64,000 nucleotides of DNA from Aestuariibacter sp. A3R04 (GCF_018860805.1 NZ_JAHKQR010000003.1:62001-126000), one strand, 5' to 3'. Numbered from the stretch's first letter, positions 18,021 to 28,204 are shown. Made by a program: numbers and translations. The notes: generated by a model from the sequence alone, not told the origin.

Positions 18021-19091
18021 ATGTTATCTGCGTTAACGTGGCCGGTACCTGCATTAGATAGCGACAAGCTGTCGCACTATCAAGAGGTTGTCGACAACAA
18101 AACCAAACCACCTGGCTCATTGGGCAAGCTCGAAACACTGGCAATCCAAATGGCACAGATCCAACTGGGACTGTTTGAGCAATCGCAACTGACTGTAGCC
18201 AAGCCCGTTGTATTGGTGTTTGCAGGGGATCACGGCATTGCCAGTCATGGCGTGAGTATTGCTCCGGCGGCAGTAACACAGCAAATGGTAAGTAATTTTC
18301 TGGCAGGCGGGGCCGCGATCAATTGCTTTTGTCGTACCAACGATGTGGCGCTCGGCGTTATTGACACTGGTATGCTTGCTCCGCTCGACCAACCTCACTC
18401 CAATTACATTGTTCGGCGCCTTGGCGCCGGTACGAATGATATTAGCGTTACAGCAGCCATGTCTGAAGATACGCTGGAAGAGGGGCTGTTATCCGGGCAG
18501 CACATCGCCGAACAGTACCTAAAGCAGGGTTCTAACGTCATTGGTTTTGGGGAAATGGGCATTGGTAACACTACTATGGCAGCCGCTTTGTTTGCGGCGT
18601 TTTGTAACAAACAAGCCGATGAAGTGGCCGGGCGTGGTACGGGTATTTCCGATGAACAGTTAGCCCTTAAAACCGCACTTATTTGTCGGGCGCTGAAACG
18701 CTCAGCAAGAGAAAACGACGGGCAGCTCCCCAAACCATACTATTTGCTTGCGTCGCTGGGTGGTTTTGAAATCGTACAAATGGTTGGTGCTATGTTGGCT
18801 GCCGCAGAAAATGGGGCGCTTATTGTCGTCGATGGCTTTATTGTATCTGTGGCAGCGCTAGTGGCGTGTGATATTGCCCCTAACGCCAGACAATTTATGG
18901 TTTTTGCCCATACCAGTGAAGAGCGCGCGCACCAAATGGTGCTAGACGAACTGCGCGCCGACCCGCTGTTAAACATGGGGTTTCGATTAGGCGAGGGGAC
19001 GGGAGCTGCATTGGCAATTCCCCTGTTGCGCACGGCCGCTGCTGTGTACAACGATATGGCCACATTCGAGAGTGCAAGTGTTCATGTGTGA
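18021..19091 (+). CDS. cobT: Nicotinate-nucleotide--dimethylbenzimidazole phosphoribosyltransferase CobT
   Basis: A 356-residue enzyme that activates the lower base by making alpha-ribazole phosphate from nicotinate mononucleotide and dimethylbenzimidazole. The N-terminal KPPGSLGKLE, the GDHGIASHGVS segment and the catalytic-Glu segment FRLGEGTGAALA near the C-terminus are family signatures. The ATG at 18021 is used; the longer frame to 17913 is overlap with btuC. It is followed by cobS with a small overlap. Confidence 0.95.
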   Translation: MLSALTWPVPALDSDKLSHYQEVVDNKTKPPGSLGKLETLAIQMAQIQLGLFEQSQLTVAKPVVLVFAGDHGIASHGVSIAPAAVTQQMVSNFLAGGAAINCFCRTNDVALGVIDTGMLAPLDQPHSNYIVRRLGAGTNDISVTAAMSEDTLEEGLLSGQHIAEQYLKQGSNVIGFGEMGIGNTTMAAALFAAFCNKQADEVAGRGTGISDEQLALKTALICRALKRSARENDGQLPKPYYLLASLGGFEIVQMVGAMLAAAENGALIVVDGFIVSVAALVACDIAPNARQFMVFAHTSEERAHQMVLDELRADPLLNMGFRLGEGTGAALAIPLLRTAAAVYNDMATFESASVHV

Positions 19092-19890
19092 ACAGGAGAT
19101 TACCCAATCCAAGTTAGTTCAGGAGCTAAATTATTTTCGCTTGGCGGTGATTTTTTTTACCCGTATTCCCATGGGGAATGGGGTACATTATCAACCTGAA
19201 TTTATGCATAGTTGCACACGCTATTTTCCCCTTGTCGGCTGGCTCTTGGCACTGTTACTCGTGGTGTTGTGGCAAGTTGCAGAAACGGTACTGGGCCCGT
19301 TAGTTGCTGTAGTGATGGTGATGGTGGCCAGTGTTTTACTTACCGGCGCGCTCCACGAAGATGGCCTGGCGGATACCTGTGATGGGTTTTGGGGCGGATT
19401 TACCCCTGAGCGCAAAATTGACATCATGAAAGACAGTCGCATTGGTACTTACGGTACGTGTGCCCTGGCACTGTCACTCGGGCTTAAAGCCGCGTTGTTA
19501 TACACCCTGGCACGGCACAATATGCTCGTTTGGGCATTGTGTATCGCCTACCCGTTATCCCGGGCTTTTGCGTTGAGCCATGTACAGGATTTGCCCTACG
19601 TATCATCTCGGGGAAGCGTGCAAAAAAATAAGAGTGATCCCTTAGCAAAACCGGTGTCCGCAAAGCATTTGTTTTTTGTCTTCGGTACTGGCGCTATCGC
19701 TGCTTTATGGTTGCCTCTGGTGAATATGATACTGCTGTTTGGGGTGTTGATTGTTGTGCGCTATGGATTGCGAAACTGGATGCGCCATCACATTGGTGGG
19801 TTTACCGGGGATGTGCTCGGGGCCGCCCAGCAAATTCAGGAATTAGTTATCTACCTCTTTTTAGTAGCTTTAGCTGGAGGGCTGGCATGA
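19084..19890 (+). CDS. cobS: Adenosylcobinamide-GDP ribazoletransferase (cobalamin synthase) CobS
   Basis: A polytopic inner membrane enzyme of 268 residues that joins adenosylcobinamide-GDP to alpha-ribazole (phosphate), the last assembly step of the nucleotide loop. The conserved acidic motif HEDGLADTCDGFWGG and the following KDSRIGTYG are present, and the rest is mostly hydrophobic helices. The ATG at 19084 overlaps the cobT stop by 8 bases; a GTG at 19072 is the alternative. Its stop overlaps cobU (ATGA). Confidence 0.93.
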   Translation: MCEQEITQSKLVQELNYFRLAVIFFTRIPMGNGVHYQPEFMHSCTRYFPLVGWLLALLLVVLWQVAETVLGPLVAVVMVMVASVLLTGALHEDGLADTCDGFWGGFTPERKIDIMKDSRIGTYGTCALALSLGLKAALLYTLARHNMLVWALCIAYPLSRAFALSHVQDLPYVSSRGSVQKNKSDPLAKPVSAKHLFFVFGTGAIAALWLPLVNMILLFGVLIVVRYGLRNWMRHHIGGFTGDVLGAAQQIQELVIYLFLVALAGGLA

Positions 19891-20432
19891 TAGAGCTAGT
19901 GTTAGGTGGGGCGCGCAGCGGTAAATCACGTTATGCACAGAGCGTTGTGTCCAAACTCGAGGGTAACGCGGGAAATAGCGCTAAGAAGCGTGTTTTTTAC
20001 ATTGCCACTGCCATTAACACTGACCCGGAAATGGCAAGTCGTATCGCACAACATCAAAATGACAGACCATCGCACTGGCAACTGGAAGAACGCGCTTTGG
20101 ATTTGCCAGCGGCTATCCAAAATCTCGCCAGTACACCACATCACATACTTCTTGTCGATTGTTTAACCCTGTGGCTAAACAATGAAATGTACCACCATCC
20201 CAAGCGTGATTTTAAGTGCTTGCAACGATCTTTAATTGACGTCCTTAGTGCGGCAAAGGCGCAGATTATCATTGTGAGCAACGAAGTGGGCATGGGCATC
20301 ATCCCAATGGGCAGTGTTTCTCGCCGCTTTGTCGATTGGCAAGGCTGGTTAAACCAAGCGGTAGCCGAATGCGCCCACAGGGTCACTTTTGTCGCAGCTG
20401 GGCTGCCGTTAACCATGAAGAGCGAGGCGTAG
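19887..20432 (+). CDS. cobU: Adenosylcobinamide kinase / guanylyltransferase CobU
   Basis: A 181-residue bifunctional enzyme that phosphorylates adenosylcobinamide and then transfers GMP to it. The P-loop GGARSGKSRYA sits at the N-terminus and NEVGMGIIPMGSVSRRF, typical of CobU, is in the second half. The start at 19887 overlaps the cobS stop; the longer frame upstream is a shadow of cobS. Confidence 0.95.
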   Translation: MIELVLGGARSGKSRYAQSVVSKLEGNAGNSAKKRVFYIATAINTDPEMASRIAQHQNDRPSHWQLEERALDLPAAIQNLASTPHHILLVDCLTLWLNNEMYHHPKRDFKCLQRSLIDVLSAAKAQIIIVSNEVGMGIIPMGSVSRRFVDWQGWLNQAVAECAHRVTFVAAGLPLTMKSEA

Positions 20433-20434
20433 CG

Positions 20435-21079
20435 GTGGTGGGCACTCACCATGTTTTTCTGTTGAGGCACGGTCAGGTAGCCGGGCCCGCAGCGCTGTAC
20501 GGCAAAACCGATATCGCGCTAAGCGCAGCGGGTCACAATGAATTGAACAGCCAGCTAGCCCGAGTCCTCCCTTTGACGAGAGTGGTGTCGTCACCGCTTA
20601 AACGCTGCCTGGATTTTGCCAAAAGTGTAAGTGAGCGAGAGGCGATACCGCTTCATGTCGAGGCGGGTTTTCGCGAATGCAACTTTGGTCGTTGGGATGG
20701 CGTGCCCTTTGATGATATTCCCACCGATTGCTGGGGTGATTTGGAAAAGTTCTGGCATGCACCGTCGGTGTATCACTTTGACAACGCAGAACCACTGCAG
20801 GTGATGCAAGCAAGAGTCGTCGCTGCGTGGGGGGCGCTACTGCAAATGCTACAAAACGAGAGCCAGCCCCAACGGGTACTGTTGGTGACTCACGGTGGCG
20901 TTATCCGGCTTGTTCTTGCCAGCGTCCTAGGCGTCAATTGGGCGAATCCGGCCTTGTTCAGCCAGTGGCAAATTGGCTATGGCAGTGTCTCGCTATTAAC
21001 CCTTTTGCGAGGTGGTGATACTAGACCAATTATTAACTACGTGGCTTTGCCTGCTGATGTGGCAAGTAAAGCAAGGTAA
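20435..21079 (+). CDS. cobC: Alpha-ribazole phosphatase-like histidine phosphatase CobC
   Basis: A 214-residue histidine phosphatase. The phosphohistidine motif LLRHGQVAG is near the N-terminus, SSPLKRC lies near residue 50, and [11 protein letters not shown] carries the second His. In this operon it probably removes the 5'-phosphate of alpha-ribazole or cobalamin phosphate. The GTG at 20435 is preceded by GAGCGAGG at a good distance and lies 2 bases after the cobU stop. The frame is open upstream to 20336 through cobU overlap only. Confidence 0.87.
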   Translation: MVGTHHVFLLRHGQVAGPAALYGKTDIALSAAGHNELNSQLARVLPLTRVVSSPLKRCLDFAKSVSEREAIPLHVEAGFRECNFGRWDGVPFDDIPTDCWGDLEKFWHAPSVYHFDNAEPLQVMQARVVAAWGALLQMLQNESQPQRVLLVTHGGVIRLVLASVLGVNWANPALFSQWQIGYGSVSLLTLLRGGDTRPIINYVALPADVASKAR

Positions 21080-21090
21080 ATGAGAACACC

Positions 21091-22581
21091 GTGATAAAAA
21101 ATACACTCATGGTTCAGGGTACCTCCTCCGATGCCGGTAAAAGTATGCTGGTAGCGGCATTGTGTCGCTGTTTGTACCGCCGGGGCGTCAAGGTTGCACC
21201 ATTTAAACCTCAAAACATGGCGCTAAACAGTGCTGTTACTGGGGAGGGCGGTGAAATTGGTCGCGCCCAGGCAGTGCAGGCGCAAGCAGCTGGTATTGCG
21301 CCCACCGTGGACATGAATCCGGTATTGCTAAAGCCCAGCACAGATACTGGTGCGCAGGTCATCATTCACGGTAAAGCGATCGCCAATATGCAAGCGGGCG
21401 TTTACCACAACTATAAAAACGTGGCGATGGAGGCAGTGCTGACTTCCCACGCGCGTTTAGTCCGGCAATATCAATGTGTCATTGTTGAAGGGGCGGGCAG
21501 CCCGGCAGAAGTTAACCTGCGGGAGGGTGATATCGCCAACATGGGGTTTGCTGAAGCCGTTAATTGTCCTGTCATACTTATCGCTGATATCGACCGTGGT
21601 GGAGTCTTTGCGCAGTTGGTGGGGACGTTGGCGTTGCTGTCAGACTCGGAACAAAAGCGGGTGGTTGGTTTTGTTATTAACAAGTTTCGGGGCGACATCG
21701 CGTTGCTGAAATCCGGCCTGGAATGGCTGGAAAAGAGAACTGGAAAACCCGTGCTTGGCGTATTACCGTATTTGCCGAACTTACAACTTGCCGCTGAGGA
21801 TGCGGTGAATGCCGCACAGAATCACGTCGCTGATGATAGCCGATTAACCATTGCGGTCCCTGTGTTTACCCGGATCAGCAATCACACTGACTTCGATATG
21901 TTGCGGGTGTTACCCCAGGTCAACTTAGTTTATGTGCCTCCTCATACATCCGTACCCCCATGCGACCTTATTATTTTACCCGGTAGCAAAAACGTACGTG
22001 GTGACCTGGCTTTCACACGGGAAATGGGGTGGCATCAGGATATTGCCCGGCATTTGCGCTACGGCGGTAAAGTGCTGGGTATTTGTGGGGGCTATCAAAT
22101 GCTGGGCAAGTTAATTTCTGATCCAAATGGTGTGGAAGGTCCGCCGGGTAACACACCCGGTTTAGGCTATTTGGATACCCAAACTGTTTTGCAACGTGAA
22201 AAGCAACTTACCCTAAGCCGGGGGCAGTTGTGCCTGTGCGCAAACGGCATACAGCCAGCTGTTTCAGAGAGCGTAGACGTGGAAGGTTATCAAATTCACG
22301 TCGGGGAAACTGATGTAAACGAAGCGACCTGTTTTGCAATACTCAGCGATGGACAGCGAGAAGGAGCCATCAGCAGTGACAATCAAATTGCGGGTACGTA
22401 TTTACACGGTCTATTTGATAACACCAGTGCCCTGAAAACCATTTTGGCGTGGGCCGGAGCAACCGTTCAGGTTGAACAAAGCTACGCCGAATTACAGGAA
22501 AGAGAGCTCAATCGATTAGCAGACATGTCCGAGCAGCATCTCGATTGGGAAACCATAGATTCATTAATAGGGTGTATCTGA
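21091..22581 (+). CDS. cobQ: Adenosylcobyric acid synthase (glutamine-hydrolysing) CobQ
   Basis: A 496-residue amidotransferase that amidates four carboxylates of adenosylcobyrinate a,c-diamide. The N-terminal dethiobiotin-synthetase-like domain has [10 protein letters not shown] and [10 protein letters not shown]. The C-terminal glutamine amidotransferase domain has the nucleophile Cys in [10 protein letters not shown] and the His in [10 protein letters not shown]. The start codon is GTG, with GCAAGG about 20 bases upstream and only a weak ribosome site close by. The presence of CobQ in a cluster lacking ring-synthesis genes is discussed as a finding. Confidence 0.95.
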   Translation: MIKNTLMVQGTSSDAGKSMLVAALCRCLYRRGVKVAPFKPQNMALNSAVTGEGGEIGRAQAVQAQAAGIAPTVDMNPVLLKPSTDTGAQVIIHGKAIANMQAGVYHNYKNVAMEAVLTSHARLVRQYQCVIVEGAGSPAEVNLREGDIANMGFAEAVNCPVILIADIDRGGVFAQLVGTLALLSDSEQKRVVGFVINKFRGDIALLKSGLEWLEKRTGKPVLGVLPYLPNLQLAAEDAVNAAQNHVADDSRLTIAVPVFTRISNHTDFDMLRVLPQVNLVYVPPHTSVPPCDLIILPGSKNVRGDLAFTREMGWHQDIARHLRYGGKVLGICGGYQMLGKLISDPNGVEGPPGNTPGLGYLDTQTVLQREKQLTLSRGQLCLCANGIQPAVSESVDVEGYQIHVGETDVNEATCFAILSDGQREGAISSDNQIAGTYLHGLFDNTSALKTILAWAGATVQVEQSYAELQERELNRLADMSEQHLDWETIDSLIGCI

Positions 22582-22582
22582 T

Positions 22583-23185
22583 ATGAGTAACGACCGCAGT
22601 AACGAAAAACACAAGGCGCGAATGCAGGAGCACAAAGCCAAAGTGGATGAACGGGTGGCAAATGCGCAGGAGGAAAAGGGAATTCTTATTGTGATCACCG
22701 GCAACGGTAAGGGGAAATCTACCTCGGGCTTCGGCACAGTCACCCGGGCCGTAGGCCATGGTTTAAAAGCGGCGGTAGTGCAATATGTGAAAGGCACCTG
22801 GCCCTGTGGGGAGCGGGATTTACTACAGGCCCACGGCGTGCCATTTCACGTTATGGGTACTGGCTTTACCTGGGAAACACAGGACAAAGCAACGGATATC
22901 GCGGCTGCGAAAAAAGCCTGGGAGCAATCAAAAGTATGGTTGCAGGATCCGTCAGTCAATCTGGTCTTACTGGACGAGATCACTTACATGCTCACCTACA
23001 AATACCTCGACGTCGGTGAAGTGGTAGAAGCGCTGAGAAACCGGCCGCAAGGACAGAATGTTGTTGTAACCGGTCGGGCATGTCATAGGGCTATCATTGA
23101 TATTGCTGATACGGTCAGTGAGGTGAAATCAGTAAAACACGCCTTTGATGCTGGGATAAAAGCGCAGGTGGGGATCGACTGGTGA
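22583..23185 (+). CDS. btuR: Corrinoid adenosyltransferase (CobO/BtuR type)
   Basis: A 200-residue enzyme that transfers the adenosyl group of ATP to cob(I)alamin or other corrinoids. The P-loop GNGKGKSTSGFGT is at about residues 38-50, after a charged N-terminal helix; VKGTWPCGERDLL, LLDEITYMLTYKYLD and VVTGRACHRAIIDIADTVSE complete the BtuR/CobO pattern. It follows cobQ by 1 base and overlaps btuF by four (GTGA). Confidence 0.94.
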   Translation: MSNDRSNEKHKARMQEHKAKVDERVANAQEEKGILIVITGNGKGKSTSGFGTVTRAVGHGLKAAVVQYVKGTWPCGERDLLQAHGVPFHVMGTGFTWETQDKATDIAAAKKAWEQSKVWLQDPSVNLVLLDEITYMLTYKYLDVGEVVEALRNRPQGQNVVVTGRACHRAIIDIADTVSEVKSVKHAFDAGIKAQVGIDW

Positions 23186-24039
23186 AACGATTGACAATGG
23201 GAGTTGTGACGTTTGTTGTACTGCTACTGATTGGTGGAGGAGTGGCAACGGCCGCAGACAGGCCGCTGCGCATTGTTGCCCTGGCTCCGCATATAGTGGA
23301 ATCTTTGTACGACATTGGCGCAGGTGATACTATTATTGCTACCACTGACCATTCAGATTTCCCTGCAGCGGCGAAACAGATCCCCCGGGTAGGCAATTAC
23401 GCCCGTTTGCAAATCGAGCGCATTGTTCAACTAGCCCCGGATATCATTATTGCGTGGCGCACGGGTAACCCCCAGGAAGATCTTGCCCGGTTAAAAAAAT
23501 ACGGCATGAACATTGTGTATTCCGACCCTACCACGCTTGACAGTGTGGCCGATGAGTTGATTATGTTAGGGGAGCTAACGGGTCACACGCAGCGTGCTGA
23601 AGCGATGGCAGAGGCGTACAGAAAGCGCTTGTCGAGCCTTCGCAATAGATACGCAACTGCAACGCCAGTGACCGGTTTTTATGAGTTGTGGGCCCGTCCG
23701 CTTCGAACCGTTGCTAACAATGCATGGCTGCAAAAGCAATTGACACTGTGCGGAGTGAACAACCCGTTTGCCTCGTTAAAAGAAGACTATCCCATGGTGA
23801 GCTTGGAGCATGTCCTGGCCAGTTTACCCCAGGTTGTCATTCAGCCTACACCACACAGTGCCTCTAACCTTGATGCCTTGGATTGGGCACAGTGGGAACA
23901 TATTCCCGCCACTGCCAACGGATTTATTTTTCATCCTGATGCCGACAAAACCCATCGCATGACAGTGCGTATGCTGGATGAAGTGTCACACTTGTGTGAA
24001 CTGATTGACGATGCCAGGCAGCGATATAACGGCAAGTAA
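23182..24039 (+). CDS. btuF: Periplasmic cobalamin-binding protein BtuF
   Basis: A 285-residue periplasmic binding protein with a signal peptide (a hydrophobic stretch ending at ATAAD, about residue 26). The clamshell lobes carry RIVALAPHIVESLYDIGAGD and VGNYARLQIERIVQLAPDIIIAW, which are typical of BtuF/FepB-type proteins, joined by a single long helix. The start is GTG at 23182, overlapping the btuR stop. It delivers B12 to BtuCD encoded at the operon's start. Confidence 0.9.
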   Translation: MKRLTMGVVTFVVLLLIGGGVATAADRPLRIVALAPHIVESLYDIGAGDTIIATTDHSDFPAAAKQIPRVGNYARLQIERIVQLAPDIIIAWRTGNPQEDLARLKKYGMNIVYSDPTTLDSVADELIMLGELTGHTQRAEAMAEAYRKRLSSLRNRYATATPVTGFYELWARPLRTVANNAWLQKQLTLCGVNNPFASLKEDYPMVSLEHVLASLPQVVIQPTPHSASNLDALDWAQWEHIPATANGFIFHPDADKTHRMTVRMLDEVSHLCELIDDARQRYNGK

Positions 24040-24086
24040 TTCATTGACATTCGACGGTGGCGTGGCTATCTTGCACGCCTCTGTCT

Positions 24087-24230
24087 CAGGTGCCTGACGG
24101 CTGAAAGTATTCGGTCTGGTCAGGGTAAACGGGAAGTGTGGTGGAACAATGCTCAAAAGCAATGGTTCAATTCCACGGCTGCCCCCGCAACGGTAATACA
24201 CGCTATGTGTGAGCCCGACACCGGCCTGAA
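24087..24230 (+). ncRNA. Cobalamin riboswitch 2, upstream of btuB
   Basis: The aptamer elements are visible in order: CAGGTGCCTGA near 24087, GGGAAGTGTGGTGGAA near 24131, TCCACGGCTGCCCCCGCAA near 24172-24190, and the B12 box GAGCCCGACACCGGCCT at 24211-24227. It sits in the 346-base leader of btuB. Between it and the ATG there is AT-containing sequence with no clear T-run terminator, so the way it shuts off expression is not evident. Confidence 0.92.
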
Positions 24231-24385
24231 GTAAACAACTATGACAGTTAACGCGAATGAAGCGGAGGGCTTCATTGGGGTATGTAAATTCTGCTTTTAT
24301 GGCAACATCGCATCGCGGTGTGCTCATGCATTCACATCCTCTTTCCCTCCTTCAATCGTTTTCTGATAAAGATTGAGGAACACAC

Positions 24386-26179
24386 GTGAAACACATTACT
24401 CTCGTACTGGCGGTATCGTCGTCATTCTCTGGCGCAGCGTATGCGCAAAATGAGATGGAAACTATTACGGTAACGGCTTCCAGAGCCAGTGGTCAGGCAG
24501 TGCCGAGTCTGGCAACACAACTGGTTATCTCTCGTAGCGACATCGCCCTTGCCCAGGTTGAATCTGTACCTGAGCTGCTCTCTCGCTACGCCGGTATTGA
24601 TGTGGCCAGTAACGGCGGCCGTGGACAAACTGTGTCTGTCTTTACCCGAGGTGCCAGCTCAGATCAAACCTTGGTATTGATCAACGGACTCAGATTGAAT
24701 ACGGCAAGTAGTGGCGGCGCTACCTGGTCTACACTTTCTCCGGAATTGATTGAGCGCATAGAAATTGTTAAGGGGCCACGGGCCGCGATATGGGGGTCGG
24801 ATGCAATTGGCGGTGTGATTAATATCATTACCCGGGAGCAAATTCCGGGCAGTGTATCAGTTAACGCAAAATACGGTACCAACAACACCCAATCTTATTA
24901 CCTTGGCACCAGTTTTTCACATGGTGACGGTGCGACTACCCTTGCCATTACGAAAGAAAACAGCGACGGGTATGACGTGCTAAAAACCAGTGAGCCCGAT
25001 GAAGATGGCTACGACACCTTTAGCGTTGTGCTAAATGGCAAGCAAAATATTAGCAAAGCGCTGTCACTGAATTGGATGTTAAGAACCGTTGAGCAGGATA
25101 GCGAATTCGATTCGACGTATTTGAATGAATCTGAAAATAAAAACCGGGAATGGAACCTTGGAGGGGACTATCACTGGGCCATTGCCGGCGTGACAAACAC
25201 AACAACCGTGAATGTTGGCTCGAGTCGGGATACGGGTGAAAGTTACGGCAATGGCCGTGAGAAAGCGAACAGTGATTTATTTGAAACCCGGCGCGATCAA
25301 TTGTCGGTGGTGAATACGTCGCGTTTTGACGAAGGGCTCACCCTTGTAATGGGGACTGACCAGTACAATGAAAAAATGGTTTCTAATACTGCATTTAGTC
25401 AGGATCGGCGCCGTGTCGAAGGCTATTTTGGACACGGTCTTTACGCTGGAGACAAGATTACTGTCGAACTTGCCCTGCGTTATGACGACGTAGAAAATAT
25501 CGACGGTGAAACTACCTACAATGCCAGCTTCGGATATAAGATCACCGATGACATTCAACTTTCTGTAGCGAAAGGTACAGGATTTAAAGCGCCCACTTTC
25601 AACGATCTTTACTATCCTTATGGTGGCAATCCCAATCTCATTTCCGAAACGTCTGATACCGAAGCAGTTAACCTACAATACAATAAAAACGCAGTGACAC
25701 TGGGGCTGAGTTTCTATAACACCGATATCGACAACCTTATCGAATGGGCACCGGACACCAACAACATTTGGCAGCCTCGCAATATCGCCACCGCAGATAT
25801 CAGCGGCGTGGATGTGCAGGCAAGCTACGCCGGTTGGGGGGGAACCCATACGTTAAATTACGGTTATCTTGACGCCATAGATAAGGTAACCAATACCCGT
25901 TTAGTGCGTCGGGCTAAAAATCAATTTAGCTACCAGTTCACCGCTTCATTCCGGGATACAGATGTGTTACTAAACTACGAATACAAAGGTGACAGGGAAG
26001 ACCAGGGCGCGGTACTCGATAGTTATCAGATAGTGGACGTGAGTGTGGAACATCACCTGACAGATACATTTTCTGCGAAGCTAAAATTGCACAACCTGTT
26101 TAATGAATCTTATGAGACAGTGTTGAATTACCAAAACCTGGAACGCGCTGTGTATGTAAGTGTTAACTATCGTATGTAG
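24386..26179 (+). CDS. btuB: TonB-dependent outer membrane cobalamin receptor BtuB
   Basis: A 597-residue outer membrane receptor with signal peptide (cleavage near AYAQ, residue 21), a TonB-box-like METITVTA, a plug domain with VSVFTRGASSDQTLVLINGLRLN and VKGPRAAIWGSDAIGGVINIIT, and a C-terminal 22-strand barrel ending in an aromatic-rich strand (AVYVSVNYRM). The size and plug sequence agree with BtuB. Expression is controlled by riboswitch 2. It supplies periplasmic B12 or other corrinoids to BtuF. Confidence 0.93.
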   Translation: MKHITLVLAVSSSFSGAAYAQNEMETITVTASRASGQAVPSLATQLVISRSDIALAQVESVPELLSRYAGIDVASNGGRGQTVSVFTRGASSDQTLVLINGLRLNTASSGGATWSTLSPELIERIEIVKGPRAAIWGSDAIGGVINIITREQIPGSVSVNAKYGTNNTQSYYLGTSFSHGDGATTLAITKENSDGYDVLKTSEPDEDGYDTFSVVLNGKQNISKALSLNWMLRTVEQDSEFDSTYLNESENKNREWNLGGDYHWAIAGVTNTTTVNVGSSRDTGESYGNGREKANSDLFETRRDQLSVVNTSRFDEGLTLVMGTDQYNEKMVSNTAFSQDRRRVEGYFGHGLYAGDKITVELALRYDDVENIDGETTYNASFGYKITDDIQLSVAKGTGFKAPTFNDLYYPYGGNPNLISETSDTEAVNLQYNKNAVTLGLSFYNTDIDNLIEWAPDTNNIWQPRNIATADISGVDVQASYAGWGGTHTLNYGYLDAIDKVTNTRLVRRAKNQFSYQFTASFRDTDVLLNYEYKGDREDQGAVLDSYQIVDVSVEHHLTDTFSAKLKLHNLFNESYETVLNYQNLERAVYVSVNYRM

Positions 26180-26286
26180 CGTTTTGAAAGCATATGTTTA
26201 AGATGATTTGACCAATTAAGATGAGCGCTGAAGGCTGACGTATTCTTATATATGCCTTACCCAGCGCCGACACCAGGGATCCCGAT

Positions 26287-27207
26287 TTGGTTACCTTTTC
26301 TCTTTGCTTGGCGCTGTTGTTGGACAGGATATTCGGTGAGCCAAAGCACTGGCACCCTTTGGTTGGTTTTGGCTGGTTAGCCCAACAGATAGAGTCATAT
26401 TTAAACAGTGCCGTGTACGGTGACGCCCAACGGGCGGTTTTTGGGGCCACGGCCTGGTGTGTTTTGGTTTTACCATTGCCGGCTTTGCTTGTATGGGCAG
26501 ATGACACTGGCCCGATCTTAAACGTATTGTTGCTTTACCTGTGTTTGGGCTACCGCAGTTTACAAGAACACGGGATGCAGGTTTTTCGGCCTTTAACTGA
26601 TGGCAATATATTAGACGCCAGAAAGTACACTGGTTATTTGGTGAGTCGCGATACCGGAGCACTTGACGAGCCAGCCATGGCGAGGGCAACAGTAGAGTCG
26701 GTGTTAGAGAATGGCCATGACGCAGTGGTCGCTACGTTATTTTGGTATTGCGTAGGTGGTGCGCCATTTGCGGTAGCACATCGTTTGGCGAATACCCTTG
26801 ATGCTATGTGGGGGTACAGAAATGCGCAATATAAGGTTTTTGGTTTCTTTAGCGCAAAAATGGACGATCTTATGGGGTGGCCATCGGCTAAGCTAACGGC
26901 CTGCCTTTATGCGTTACAGGGCAATTTTTGGCGGTGCGTAAACAATGCTTTTCATCAGGGGCGGCAATACAAAAGTCTCAATGGTGGCTGGGTGATAGCC
27001 AGCGGTGCTACAGCGTTGAATGTGAGGCTTGGTGGCGCATCCCTATATTTTGAACAAAAACACATAAGTCCGACGCTGGGGGGCGGTAAACCGTCCACAG
27101 CAAAAGACATTCCCCGAAGTCTTGCACTGGTTAGAAAGAGTTGTTTCTTATGGCTTTTGATTTGTGCGATAACAGAAGGAATCAGCTATGCTGCATCATG
27201 GTGGTAA
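26287..27207 (+). CDS. cbiB: Adenosylcobinamide-phosphate synthase CbiB (CobD in aerobic nomenclature)
   Basis: A 306-residue membrane enzyme that attaches (R)-1-amino-2-propanol phosphate to adenosylcobyric acid. Family segments include LLDRIFGEPKHWHPLVGFG at the N-terminus, LVSRDTGALDEPAMARATVESVLEN in the middle and WRCVNNAFHQGRQYKSLNGGWVIASGA near residue 215. The start is TTG at 26287, with AGGGAT 6 bases upstream; no ATG in frame precedes it. It overlaps cobD by 20 bases. Confidence 0.9.
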   Translation: MVTFSLCLALLLDRIFGEPKHWHPLVGFGWLAQQIESYLNSAVYGDAQRAVFGATAWCVLVLPLPALLVWADDTGPILNVLLLYLCLGYRSLQEHGMQVFRPLTDGNILDARKYTGYLVSRDTGALDEPAMARATVESVLENGHDAVVATLFWYCVGGAPFAVAHRLANTLDAMWGYRNAQYKVFGFFSAKMDDLMGWPSAKLTACLYALQGNFWRCVNNAFHQGRQYKSLNGGWVIASGATALNVRLGGASLYFEQKHISPTLGGGKPSTAKDIPRSLALVRKSCFLWLLICAITEGISYAASWW

Positions 27208-28201
27208 CGTAGCCGAAGTGGCGAAAAAGTACAGTATCCCGGTGGGGCTGTGGCTCGATTTGTCTACAGGTATTGCGCCAGTGGGATACTCCGTGCCTGT
27301 TTTGCCTGCGGAAGTATGGCGTAAACTTCCTCTGTGTAGTGCGTCATTAATCGAAGCAGCGCGAGCCTATTATCAAGCAACAGACGTTTACCCTGTGTCA
27401 GGCAGCCAGCAGGGCATTCAGGCGTTGCCTCTTTATCGTCGGAATCTGGGAAAGAACAACGGCACAGTATGGGTGCCTTTTCAGGGCTATAAAGAGCATG
27501 AAAAAGCCTGGCGAAGTGCAGGGTTTCCTGTCAGGCACTATACAACCTTACCCGATGTCGAGGCGTTGTCTCATCAGGATGTGGTGATTGTCATTAATCC
27601 TAATAATCCGAGCGGACAGGTACAACCTTTTGGCAAGCTCGAAGCGCTACACCAGCGCCTTGCTGAACGGGATGGGTGGCTTGTCGTGGATGAAGCATTT
27701 GGTGATGCCGCAGCGTCTTTTACGTCTGCAATACCCCTTGCGCGGGAAGGTCATTGTTTTGTATTGCGTTCAGCGGGTAAATTTTTTGGGTTGGCGGGGC
27801 TGCGCATCGGTTTCGTCATTGCCCAACAGCGTCATCTACAAGCGTTGATCTTAGCGATCGGGCCATGGTCGGTAAATGGGCCTGCGTTGTTTATTATGGA
27901 GGAAGCGCTCAACGATACGCGCTGGCAACAGACACAGCGACGGATGCTAGAGCAGTGCTCCACCTCTCTACATCAAGTGTTAAAAACTTTTCTTGGTGCA
28001 GATAGTACCGGGACGTACTTATTCAGAACCACGTACCTCAACAATGCGGAGGCCATTCACCGCTACCTTTGTTTACACGGGATTTATACCCGGCTGACCG
28101 ATGAAAAAGATGCGATAAGGTTTGGGGTGCCAGGTAACAGTGATTTGCCCAGGTTAAAAGCAGTACTCGAGGCCTACAGTAATACTGATGGAGTAAGTTG
28201 A
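27188..28201 (+). CDS. cobD: Threonine-phosphate decarboxylase CobD (PLP enzyme)
   Basis: A 337-residue fold-type I PLP enzyme, which makes aminopropanol phosphate for CbiB from L-threonine phosphate. Visible are the N-terminal HHGGNV with LWLDLSTGI, NPNNPSGQ, DEAFGD and the PLP-lysine segment SAGKFFGLAGLRIG. An AAGGAA site precedes the ATG, which overlaps cbiB. No threonine kinase (PduX type) is seen in the window, so the source of threonine phosphate is elsewhere or unknown. The gene is convergent with the response-regulator gene, 3 bases away. Confidence 0.9.
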   Translation: MLHHGGNVAEVAKKYSIPVGLWLDLSTGIAPVGYSVPVLPAEVWRKLPLCSASLIEAARAYYQATDVYPVSGSQQGIQALPLYRRNLGKNNGTVWVPFQGYKEHEKAWRSAGFPVRHYTTLPDVEALSHQDVVIVINPNNPSGQVQPFGKLEALHQRLAERDGWLVVDEAFGDAAASFTSAIPLAREGHCFVLRSAGKFFGLAGLRIGFVIAQQRHLQALILAIGPWSVNGPALFIMEEALNDTRWQQTQRRMLEQCSTSLHQVLKTFLGADSTGTYLFRTTYLNNAEAIHRYLCLHGIYTRLTDEKDAIRFGVPGNSDLPRLKAVLEAYSNTDGVS

Positions 28202-28204
28202 GCG

